NCBI GenBank assembly: GCA_008933995.1
Contig: WARS01000015.1
Span: forward strand, 6,756,861 to 6,820,860
Direction of reading: 5' to 3'
Source: Datnioides undecimradiatus
Lineage: Eukaryota; Chordata; Actinopteri; Lobotiformes; Datnioididae
Length of the DNA: 64,000 nucleotides
The notes under the pieces were generated by a model, which worked only from the letters and a program-made list of their open reading frames with translations, was not told the origin of the DNA and made no database searches. Position numbers and translations under genes: made by a program. Below are positions 39,001 to 49,745 of the stretch, piece after piece. The first letter of the stretch is position 1, and each line of letters starts with the position of its first letter.

Positions 39001-42000
39001 TCTTGATGTGAGGCTTCTTAGATATGCAGGTTGTTCAATAGTGGCTCCATTCAGGTATTTTCCCCACATGCAGATCTCATTTATTCATGTAAGGACAGAG
39101 AGGTGGCCATATCTTCTTTCGTTTTATTCCCTTCATCCTAATTCAGCCCTCCTCTTGTCTCCTCTGACTCTATGATTAAGCCAAGCGATGTGGTCTCCTT
39201 TTCACTGTTCCACCTTTCTAATGGTCCTGCTGCACATCAAACATCTCTGTTTACCATCCGTTTCTATTTCCAATCTACATCACCAGGGATCAAACTCTAT
39301 CACATGGGCATCTGCTATTAAAGCCTATTAAAGTCACTTCCCCCCTCATGCATGATTTATGAATTAATTCCTATCAATTAGACCATTTTGTCAGCAAACA
39401 GGAAGCCACCCCTTTTTTCATAAACAGGATTTTTCATTAGCACCTTTTCTTTCTGTTGACCTTTTGAGAGATTAACATCACTTGGGTGTTGCTTGGCCTT
39501 TCAGTCTTTATACGAGTTCACAGTGGAAACAGCATCTGGACAGGACCTCAGCACTGTCAGCTCTTTTTGTTTTATGATAATTATGCTCATGTAGAAATTT
39601 CGCAATAACAGTGTGAAATCATCAGTATGCAGCACATGTGTCAGTGTCTGGAAGAACTCTCTTCCATGATGCTCCTTCCTTTATCTTTCTGCAGCTTATC
39701 CTTCCAACCCCATGTGCTGGGAGTGTCGGAGCATTACCTGCGGCTAGCTGAGAGGCATTCCCTCACTTCTTTTCTTGGAAAAAATGTCACCATTTCAGTT
39801 TGTGACACCGTATGTCAATAAATATTTTACATCAGCTTGTGTTCCAAGACTAGACAGACTGAATCAGGATCCATGTTTGTAAGACGACCCAAAAAAAAGA
39901 AAAAGAAATGGGTATATTTTGCTACAAACTGCTTAAGAAAACTGCTGTGATCACGAAATGCTTCGAGGGTTAGATTAAAATACGCGAAAGCACCATCATC
40001 ACTTTAAGCCAGAGGGCAACCAGCACTATACTCAGTAGGTGCAACCCTCCATCATCAGCCCCTTCATTCATCTCTGTGCTCTGAATTTAGCAATTGATTT
40101 TATCAGAGAGTGAATCTTAAATGGATTCTGGGTAAAGCCCAGGAGCAACGAGAGAAGTGGCTGGGAAAGAACTTAAGATGGACAAAGGGAGGAAGAGAGA
40201 GAGGAGATGAAAAAGAAAGATTGCTATTGGAGGAGATGCAGTAAATCACCAGGTTGAAAAAACAATTTGGTCCTTCCATTTATCTGCCGGTTCATAGGCA
40301 GCTCTCAGCTTTCTGGAATCCAACACTATATTTGAAACAAACAAGAGAGAATGGGGTCTTATCTACTTGCTTACTTTATCGATGGCTTCCTTGGCTTCCT
40401 TGCATAGAGCTCATAGTGTATGCAGCCTGATTTATTTAGGCAAACTTGATATCTGTGGCTCATGTTACTCAACAACCTGCATGTCTCCACCAGTCACGGG
40501 TTTGCTTGGCACATGCTGTTTTAGTTAAAGGGTTGCCTCAACAACACGCTTATCTGCTGTTTCATGGTGAGAGTTACTGGTATTTACAACCAGTGTGTGT
40601 GTGTGTGGTTGGTTTTTTTACATTTTATTTTTTACAGCTTGAACACGGTATCCTGCAGGGTAATAAAAATTAACCCAGTTCATCTCCTACAGCACACATG
40701 TCCACATGCTCCCAGCCTTATGGCAGATTTCACATGTAGCAAAGGATGAAGAAAAGACAGGTGGCGAGCTGGGATCGGTAATATTCTACTGCTTCACGCC
40801 ACATTATGAATAATTCTACAGACATAGATTGATGTTATGATTCATCATGTCCAAACAGTGTTTTGCACTGAAGACATGCAGTACAAAAAATTAACATAAA
40901 GTAACACAAAACATAGTGGGCCTCCTATTGGACTTGGAAATGCCAGGGTGAAACAGTTACTTTACCACGTCAAGTCTATTCTTATCATCTGTAGGTAATA
41001 TTTTAGATTTTCTTTGGATTTATAGCAGCCTTGGGAGAAAATAAAGATGACCCATTGTAGTGATTTTTTTTTATTGCACACCACATACAACAGAGAGGTT
41101 TTTACTAGAAGCGGCTGCAAATTGTTTAGACCTTCACTCGTTCTCTAAAGGTCTTAATTCTCCATCGGTCATCAGAATATGTCAGTTTCATCACACATAC
41201 CGTGTGAAATACTGTGTGAAATATACAGCGCAGCTGCACCACATGAGGCAGTAATGGTGAATTCAAACATTCTTCCTGTTATTTACCTTCAGTTGTGTGA
41301 AATATCAAACACCTCCTTGCCTCTGCTAGGCACTGTTATATGCAAATGTCCTTTCTATTCTTAGACATCCATTGCATACATGAAGCAACAAGGTTTTTTC
41401 CCCCCTCTTTTCTATCTTGAGTAGCAGTGTCTTACATTTCCATTCATATTTGCATCACCGCTCGGGCTGTACAATTTAAATAAACATATTTCATTCTGAT
41501 GTGACATTGTGTGCCTTTGATAAAATATTTACGCTCCTAAGGAAGTTGCGAAAAATGTCAGGCTAGGATGTAAAGGCAAAACACACATACACACAGCGGA
41601 CACTGTAGCAGCATATATCCTCTTGTTTCCCATTTATCTCAGCAGCAAAAGTGAGAAAAATGAGATGTGAGAAAAGATTAAGTGCGAGAAAACTAGCAGG
41701 ACAGGTGATAAAGAAGTAACAGCGGTGTACTGGAGTGTCACACTGGAGATGGTGGAGGAGATGAATCAGTTTATTTCAAAGAGCCCCCTTCTGCTACCCT
41801 GGTAGGCAGGAGAAGAAATGTCTAGCAGGGACATGACCTACAGTCTTCCCCTACTTCAGGCACGGCTCTGTCATGTATCAGCTTTTGCACAACAAAATGA
41901 GATGAAACTCACTGGAAGAGACTCAAATCTTCAGGGAGGGGAAAACTTTTACAGCAGATCCAGAAGAAATTCGATATAACACATATAAGTGGCGGATAGG

Positions 42001-43569
42001 TGGAAGTTACTTAAGACTCACAAGACATCGTCTGTATTTTCCTCATCTGTGGGGTCAGGATCACTGTATTGTGTTACAGAGAGATCAAGCAGAGCTCCCT
42101 TGCAATGTTTTGTATTTACAGGCGAAAGAACAAGCATTAGTGTCTCACATTGTTTTGTAATAGGAAAGTGAGAGGAAATCACGCCGAGTGTGTCAACCAT
42201 GAATTGAATCGGGGTGAACTGTGACACTAACAGGGCGGCAGATTAATGGCTCCATGAATCCTCCATGTCGACCTTCCCAGGCAGAGTTCACACACTGCTC
42301 TTCATGCATCAACCCCACATCCGCGCTGAGATACGCTGCCAAACACCTTATGCAAGATTAATCACACTTTAAACGCAGTCAATAGGCTGTGAAATGAGAG
42401 CCGTGAGCGGGTGGCAATGTTTCTTTATACGGCGTGTAGAGGAATAAATAAATATCGAACCTGCCTGCCTCTCTACCTATGCGCATGGATGATTGTGCAC
42501 GTGGTCGCCCGTAAGTGCAGGATCCACACAGACGACAGAGCACGCAGACAGACCATGACAAGTACATGGGGACCATGTAGATAAAACAAATTTCCCTCGG
42601 TCGAGTTTTGGCAGGCTCGAAGGGAAAATACATACAATTTCCCTGAGTGCCTGAGTACGTCCTCTTTACGTGGCGCTGACTGCTAATCTAATTACATGTT
42701 TCAAATATGCAGCAGATTGCTCCACTCTCTCATAAATAAATAAGCAGGTAGATAAGCTGTAGCTCAAAAACAATTAACACTGTTTGCATTGGGCCTGTCG
42801 AACTAGTGATAAGACGACTGCAATTATCGGTTTATCAGCGCAGTGACCTCTGCTGTATATGTTACAATAAAATGTTCATTTGGATGAAAAACTGGTAGAA
42901 GGTGGATTAAGGAGAAAGATAAAAAGCCTTTCATCCCTGAGCTGAGTTATTAAAAATGTTTCTTGGCATTATTGTTTTAGATAAGCGGTACCCCATCTTT
43001 AATGGGTCTCTCAAATCCTGAAGGGGATTCCAACAAGTGTTAAGAGCTACAGCAGTGGCTTTTTGGGAATTGATCATCACAAAACTGCACTTCAGAGTGT
43101 TGTTGCTCTTTGTAAGATGTCTGAGTAAGTGGTTAGGGAATTGTATAAATCATTACTTGTTGTCCCAGCTCTATATTCCATTATACCATGTCCATTTTCT
43201 TTATTTGATCTCCTGCAGCTGTCTCTTGTCCTGCTCATCCCTCAGTCATTTTTCCACTTCTCTGATAATGTTCCCCTCCTCTGATCCTGTTCAATCTAAT
43301 TTCCCCGCTCTTTTCATTTAATATCTTGTCATCCACTTCCCCTCTATCCTCATCCTACCACTCCTCACCTGCGTGTGTGGCGTGTGTCAGCTGGCTTTAC
43401 TGGCAATTAACGCAGTTTAAAGTCAGCAAATAATTCCAGCTGAATCCAAATTCATCTCCTCCTCCCTCTGTGCACTCTCCCTATTCATTAAATCTCTAAC
43501 CATCACCTCCCCTTGTCTGTTCACCTCACTCAAAACCTTCCTGCTCATCCTGGAGGCCAGAGAGGCCCA

Positions 43570-43830
43570 AACACATGGCCTGGATGCTCCCCTGCTGGGC
43601 TCTAATTGATGATCAAGATGTGCGCGGGAAGAAGACGGGGTGGCGTTTGGCCCATTTCTATTCCCTCATCACATTCACAGGGCCACAGTCACATCTGCGT
43701 AACCATGGTGACGCTGATACGGTGACTCATGACTATTCATCGATGGCGCTGCCTGATTGGACAGCCCCCGAGAGCCTTGCGAAACGTATTCATCAGCGCA
43801 GCCTGTGTCCCTGCTCTATCTCAATATGCC
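43570..43830. promoter_or_regulatory. Candidate intronic enhancer with X-box and AP-1 sites
   Basis: A non-repetitive, CpG-containing block that stands out from the AT-rich intron. It holds GTAACCATGGTGAC (43,699-43,712), an RFX X-box-like pair of inverted half-sites with one mismatch; a consensus AP-1 site TGACTCA (43,723-43,729); and an inverted CCAAT box (ATTGG, 43,756-43,760), all within 62 bp. The 88-codon open frame across it has no coding features I recognise. An enhancer role is inferred from site clustering only. Confidence 0.35.
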
Positions 43831-44894
43831 CTTCAGGATGATGAGGGAGCATCTCTGCTGCTCTCAGTTTGTTTTTCACATTTCACTTCTTGTCTTAACC
43901 TCACCCTCCACCTCTCCTCTCTTCTCACTAATTACCTGTCCCCTCTTGATGTCCCACCCATTTCTTTCACACTTGTCCCTCTTCTCTACCCGACTCACCC
44001 CGCTCTCCTCTCTTAATTGATGAAGACGTTAATCACAGGCACATCTGACATGAACTCAATCAAATCTCTGCTTGGTTACAAATCCAGCTCATATCTTACA
44101 GTTACGATTTCATGGGAAATTGAATTGCAGCATCACCTCAGAGTCTTTTTCACCTCTGCTAATGAAGGCAGAAAAAAATTAAAATTATTATTTTTCCCAA
44201 GGACATGTTTTTAGTAATGTACAGTGTGTAATTTTAAAATTCATTGCCTTCTCGGAGACACAAAATGTGAATCATCAATCAGCTTTTGTTCCATTAGTAG
44301 TGGTTTTATTCAATTTTAAAGGTCATATGTTCCTGTCATCGTTTTTTTAAAATAATCATTTATATTTATGCTGCTTTTTTTTAATACTGTGCCAGTGGGA
44401 CTGGATGTGTTTTGTTCTAATGTTATGTTATGCATCAATTTGAGCAGCCTTGCTGGCAGGTGTATCTTTGGATGTGTTTCAATGGTGGCCACAGGCTTCA
44501 ATGCTCCCCCAGAGGAGTTCATCAGCAATGGCACTGATTTAGAATTTCTCAAAGTTAAAATTACAGTTTACAGTACAGCAGTGTTAAAAACAACACCTAT
44601 ACAGTTTAATCCAATGAGACAACAACAAAGTGTGTTTGAACTGTAGAACAAATAATAATATGGTTTCTGTACACAACAAGACAAAGTGGAATTGTGTGGC
44701 ATCATTTTGACTTTTCTGTCACACCTATCTCTATGATTCAAGACAAGTGAACCGTGTGGCAAACTTACAGCATGAAGGTAAATAGATTTTAAAAAAATTC
44801 TCTTTTTAAATCTGTCATTTTTATTTTGGCTGAAATTCCCACCGGCTTCTATTAGAGGAAATTCTCCATCTGCATACTGAATGTATTTCCTTTC

Positions 44895-44902
44895 TGACGT
44901 CA
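44895..44902. promoter_or_regulatory. Consensus palindromic CRE (TGACGTCA)
   Basis: A full 8-bp cAMP response element inside the pde4d intron, about 1.5 kb downstream (in gene direction) of the start-codon exon. CREB/ATF proteins bind this sequence. PDE4D short-isoform promoters are known to respond to cAMP, which makes the site thematically fitting, but one 8-mer in 64 kb can also occur by chance. Confidence 0.3.
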
Positions 44903-45272
44903 GCCAAGTTGAAAGACTCGTGCTCTGGCCCTACGTTTGAACTTCACCTCAAGGTCAACAGTCATAGAGTATGATTGAATATCTTATTCATGCAGGCGAG
45001 GATAAGCCTGATGGTGTCTGCCACTGCTGTATTCTGAGCTCCATCTCTAGTTGAACACAGGAGCTCTGACCTCTCTAGTTGTTTGTTAGGATTTCCAGGA
45101 ACCTGCCTATTAAATCCAGATGGATAGTGGTGGGTGACGGACAGCTCGCACACAACTCTGACAGCACCATGTGAGAACCCAGATACAATGAGTTAGATGT
45201 TGGGTAGTAGAGTGGCTGTGGCGGGTGATGGGTGAAGAGGGATACATGCAATGAGATGAACATATATATATA

Positions 45273-45626
45273 CAGTACTACTTGGAAAATTAGAATATCC
45301 TGAAAAAGTGCATGCATTTCTGTAACTCAACTTTAAAGGTGACTTTTTAAAGGCTCAGGACCCTTTTGCAGGTGTTTTGGATTACTTACCTGATTAGTGT
45401 GTGACACTTTACCTACAATACTGAAGCTTTTCACAGTATTCTAATTTTCTGAGTTTTTGGGTTTGAGGTTTTAATAAGCTGTAAATCATAATCAGCAAAA
45501 TTACAACAAAAATGCTTGAGATATCTCACTTGCGTGTAATGAGTCTATAAAATGTATTGGTTTCACCTTATGTTGGATTGCCTGAATAAAACAACTTTTA
45601 CACGATATTCTAATTTTCTGAGTGTA

Positions 45627-45629
<3 letters not shown>
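45273..45629. mobile_element. Short nonautonomous Tc1/mariner-type inverted-repeat element
   Basis: The two ends form imperfect terminal inverted repeats of about 28 bp: the left end starts CAGTACTACTTGG and both share a core AAAATTAGAATATC (right end inverted). TA dinucleotides flank both ends, as expected of Tc1/mariner insertion. There is no transposase frame in the 357 bp. A segment matching the right terminus (TATTCTAATTTTCTGAG) recurs internally at about 45,437-45,453, 169 bp before its terminal copy. The right end abuts an AT microsatellite. I recall similar elements from other fish genomes but cannot name the family. Confidence 0.65.

Positions 45630-45665
<36 letters not shown>
45629..45665. 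repeat. AT microsatellite
   Basis: An uninterrupted run of alternating T and A of about 36 bp directly at the right end of the inverted-repeat element. It may have expanded from the TA target-site duplication. Confidence 0.95.
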
Positions 45666-45671
<6 letters not shown>

Positions 45672-46432
45672 ATATAAAATATAAAATGTTGCAAGCAAAA
45701 AACGCAAAATGAATTTCAGCCTCAATGTCACCACCTCAATCATGGAAGAAATGCAGCAAGTCTTTATAGGGAAGCTATTAATCCTACCAGTTTCTACAGC
45801 TAATCATACATCCCTGAAGGAACATTACCATCTTTAAATTCTGCCTCTTTGTGGAAAAATATGTTATTGGTTTTGTAGCAAGCATCAAGAGACCATCTTT
45901 CATTGTACATAAAAGGGAACTGACCATCATGAACGTCAAACTCTACTGAAAAATATAAAAATCAAATCATCATTAAAAATAAACTTTTTTTTTCTTGCTT
46001 GTCAGTAATAAAATACTACAGTTGAAGATCAGAGCAATGGAGTGCGTTCAGACATATTCACAAGCCTGTTCCCTCAACACCTCTAATGGCCAAAACTGGT
46101 GTAAACTTGTGAATTCCCAGAAATTATCAAGTAGGTCTGCAATTAACTGTGTTACAAGTGTTACAACATGTTCATGGGACCCAAAATACCAGAACAACAA
46201 TTTCAGGACATCCACTACTTCCTGTCCATAGCGTAGTGCAGATGTACATTGTTCCAATCCCTCAACAGCAACATACATGTGCATAATAGTGCGTTTAATG
46301 GTGGATAACAGAAGGTAAAAAAATGCGTTTGCCTTATGAAGAAGGAAAATGTAAAGATGAGGGATAAAGGAACGTAAAGGAAAATCTAAAGAGGGATACT
46401 TATGAAAAAAGACAAAGCTGGCGTTCACTTAC

Positions 46433-46491
46433 ACTGTCCCGCTGGTTGTCGTCCCCGGACCGGTCATTCTTTTGCATGGTGCGTGCCACCT
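46433..46491 (-). CDS. pde4d: Probable start-codon exon of the PDE4D7-type isoform
   Basis: A 59-nt candidate exon: 14 nt of leader, then ATG at 46,475-46,477 and 15 codons (MQKNDRSGDDNQRDS). It has a pyrimidine-rich acceptor (CTGTTTTCAG, just above 46,491) and a perfect GTAAGT donor (46,427-46,432). The ATG has A at -3. The exon exits in phase 0, exactly the phase needed by the exon at 33,086-33,324. Joined, they place the conserved MEPF methionine at residue 32 and the RRLS serine at 41, against 33 and 42 in human PDE4D7. The sequence does not resemble the human PDE4D7 first exon; the DDN-(Q/V)-(R/K)-D part loosely recalls the PDE4B1 N-terminus. Splicing to the downstream exon is inferred from phase, strand, order and length; another isoform or a cryptic exon is possible. 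Confidence 0.7.
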
Positions 46492-47008
46492 CTGAAAACA
46501 GACAGGCTTCAGTCAGAGTTAATCAGGAAGGGGGCCTCGCAAAGAACATACATGAGAAATATTTGTGAGGAGGCAGTTCATCTCATCTAGCAAAACAAAC
46601 TGCTCGTAAATTTGAGACAAGATGACATGAAAATACACATGCACATGTTTTAGAAATCTGTGAAGAACACATGAACAGTTTTTGAAATTTGTTGATAATT
46701 ATTTTCAAGGCACATAGCACTGACTTGACGGGCTGAGGTAAGTTTATATCACCCTGCAGGGCTTTTGTGGTTTGAGAATATGAAAGCTTTGATCTCCAAG
46801 ACAACCAGGTACTTGTGTCTGTGAATGTGTGTGTGTGTTGAACCAGGAACATAATGCATGTGTGTATGGCGGTGAGAAAGGAGCCATGCTGGGATCCACT
46901 GGCCTATTAGAATGCATTAGAGTGTAAAAAGGTAAAGGTCAGTGAATTATCAGCCAGAGTTACACAACCCTGTTTACCTGGCCTAATAACCCCCAAGACC
47001 ACACCTGC

Positions 47009-47033
47009 CTCTCCCTCGCCCTCTCTTTGTCTT

Positions 47034-47096
<63 letters not shown>

Positions 47097-47122
47097 GTCT
47101 CTCTCTCACACACACACACACA
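47009..47122. repeat. CT-rich microsatellite passing into CA repeat
   Basis: CTCT runs interrupted by regularly spaced ATCT (up to about 47,107), then about 8 CA units. The ATCT interruptions recur every 12-16 nt. Confidence 0.95.
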
Positions 47123-47848
47123 AAAACACACTAAGCCAAGACCAATTGTGCTGAACTAGATGTTCACAGCCGTTCACAGAGTGTAAAGAGTTGTGACACA
47201 CGTGGAAAATCCTGGAGAACTTCAAAGAGGTAAATAATCAAATTCTGCTGTGGTTTGATTGGTGCATATTCAGAAAGTCTATTTGTGTTTCAACACTCCA
47301 GTCACGTCTAAGCTTCTCTCGTTGTTATCAACCTGCGAGAAGTATCAAGATAGCAGACAATTTCTCATTTTGCTGTAGTTTTTTATATAACAACTCCTGC
47401 GGTCCTTTTTGTATATTTCCATCAAGTTCTGTGTGAATGCCTATATGCAGGCCATGAATAATATTTTTCAAACAACAGCATTTTCCTTGATGTTTGTCTT
47501 TGTTCCACATTAGTAATATCCAAGCTAACAACTCATTTTTTCAGCCTATCCCAATGCAAAGCAGCACATATGCCTGCATGTCACTTTTACTATATAATCC
47601 CTCATTTCCATGGTTCGTGAGCCTAGAAACAACACAAACTTAACTCTATCCTCGTCTACCAGGACCGATCAACAACACTGGATCTACTATGAATGGGGGA
47701 TCAGTCAAATGGCTCGCACATTATCCTCCCCTCTGTTCCTTTAGCTCAGGCCCATCTTCGCTAAATAGATGTGGAGTGACAGGATGGCCAGGTAATTACC
47801 ACAGACAGAAAAACAGACAGAGCTGGCTGGACAGTCTCCATCGATTGG

Positions 47849-47945
47849 GCTCTGAGGAGAGGCGCTAAGGAAGAGGGGGGAAGAGAGGAGATTGGAGATG
47901 AGGGGAGAAGAAAAGAGGGGAGGAGAGAAGAGGAGAAAAGAGGGA
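47849..47945. repeat. Homopurine (GA-rich) tract
   Basis: Nearly 100 nt almost entirely purine on the plus strand, with many GAGGAGA, AGAGGGG and GAAAAG units. Such tracts can adopt triplex (H-DNA) structure. On the minus strand, the pde4d transcript would carry a long polypyrimidine stretch here. Confidence 0.85.
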
Positions 47946-49701
47946 TTGGTCACAGCATGGTGCACAGCCTTTGCATGAAGTTGTCTCAGGGATAAATAAA
48001 CTGTCTTTGTTCATGACAAATAGTTTGTATTACGGACCACCATGTGTTGAGGCCAAAACATATGCACTGCACAAAGTACGCCCACGCACCATTAATAAAT
48101 AGCAGAGTTTCTTAGCATTTTTAGCATATTAGCTACTTCCTGCTGTTTATCAAAGTGGTATCCAATGGAGAACATTGGCAGCATTTTTTATTTTTCACAC
48201 CAATCATGTTTGCCGCAGTGCATTTGAAACCCAAAGTATTTACACCCTTAGTTTTGTTAATTTGGACTGGTGACATCAGCGCCACTCAGACTGCAGGGTG
48301 CACCAAATAATCATGGAAGACAATGTGAATATCTCAATTTTGGTCCTTTTACTGTAAACCACAGTGGGGCTTGGCAGGGGAGTGTAATCTGATACAGCTA
48401 ACAAATGGCATAAGGGACACAAGGCAAATTATCATTAACACAGAGCGCAAGATAACCTCAGAGCAAACCACAGCCTTGAGCTATGGTCATGTTTGGCTAT
48501 TTCTGCAAGTGTTAACTGCTATAAAGCATCAACCACAGTAAAAGGCTCTGGAATCATAACCAATTTGTCTCAATGCAGCCACAACAATCTCTTATCGTAG
48601 CAGCCTTTCAAGATCTGCAAATTGTCAGCCTAAACATTTCTTGGCATCTCACACTTGCCTGTCTTTCTGCAGCTATTAAGTGTTATAATGGTGCAAGTCC
48701 TTATGATCATGCTGTCTCCAAAGCATTGCTGGCTATGTTGTACTTGACACATCCTACACAATTGCACTTCTGTTGTATCAGTGCCTGTCTGGAAAACCCA
48801 GTCAATTATTTTGAATTTGTCTAGACTGCAGTTTTGAAACATTAAACAGCTATTTCAGTCAGCACTGTTCTTATGGTTGTATATAGCACTCAGCACAGCA
48901 TGGCGATGCTGAGAAAACTCTAATTAAACGACAGGATGATACAAACTTTCCCAAACATTGCAGTGCAGGTGACATTTTTGCAACTGTCAAGAACTCAAGT
49001 GCCTTATCAAACACACTTTAGTCATTAACAGCCACTTACTACTTTGCAAATTACTCTTTGTCTTTGAGGCTCTAAGTTAGCTTAAGGTCCATCAGTGTCT
49101 GAAACAAACAGAGGATGCTGTTTAACAGACTGACATAAACTCTCGCTCTTTCTCTCACGCTTTCTTCAGGGTGGGCCTAGAGCCCAAATATGATGAGTCT
49201 CCAAAATAATGTGGATTTCACCACTGAAAGCACAAGGCTAATTTAGCAAAAAGAAAAAAACTGAATCAGCAGGAGATGTGGCGCAGATACAAAGTACACA
49301 GAGGGAGAAATAGATGGATAAACAACATCACACTCTTGATCTTAGCTAGCAATTATCATGCGCCTTGATATACATGCTACTGGGAACTAAACTAAGAGTA
49401 TTTCAACATGCAAATTCACAATTAAAACTGCAGGCAAGCTCTCGCCATCTGAACTGGGTTGTTGAAGATTGCTCATGCATGTGCGCACTCTCTGTGACAC
49501 AAATACATTTTTAGACTGAATAACCAGCCACATGACACACTTCTCTTTCAGACACAGCAACACTTCAGTGACAATTTACTTGTCTTTCTCTTGCTTGCAA
49601 GACCTGCCAGTCAACAATGCCAGTGTGCACTAAAACAAACAGATCTTGTCTTTTTTTGTTGTTGTTTTTCAGGCAGGAAGATCTCATTGTTTGTGTGTCT
49701 C

Positions 49702-49703
<2 letters not shown>

Positions 49704-49744
<41 letters not shown>
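49704..49744. repeat. Long GT microsatellite
   Basis: About 20 uninterrupted GT units, the longest dinucleotide run in the window. Confidence 0.97.

Positions 49745-49745
<1 letters not shown>

Larger units (their letters stand above)
33325..46432 (-). other. pde4d: pde4d intron between the start-codon exon and the PDE4D7-type exon 2
   Basis: A 13.1-kb intron on the model proposed here. It contains a CA microsatellite (36,045-36,066), a CpG-containing unique block (about 42,290-42,670), a candidate enhancer (43,570-43,830), a pyrimidine-rich tract (about 43,885-44,015), a consensus CRE (44,895-44,902) and a small inverted-repeat transposable element next to an AT microsatellite (45,273-45,665). 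No coding exon was recognised. Confidence 0.55.

Noticed and set aside
43575..44020. Plus-strand open frames at 43.6-44.0 kb
   Set aside because: The distal part is a pyrimidine-rich tract free of stops; the proximal part is better explained as regulatory sequence.
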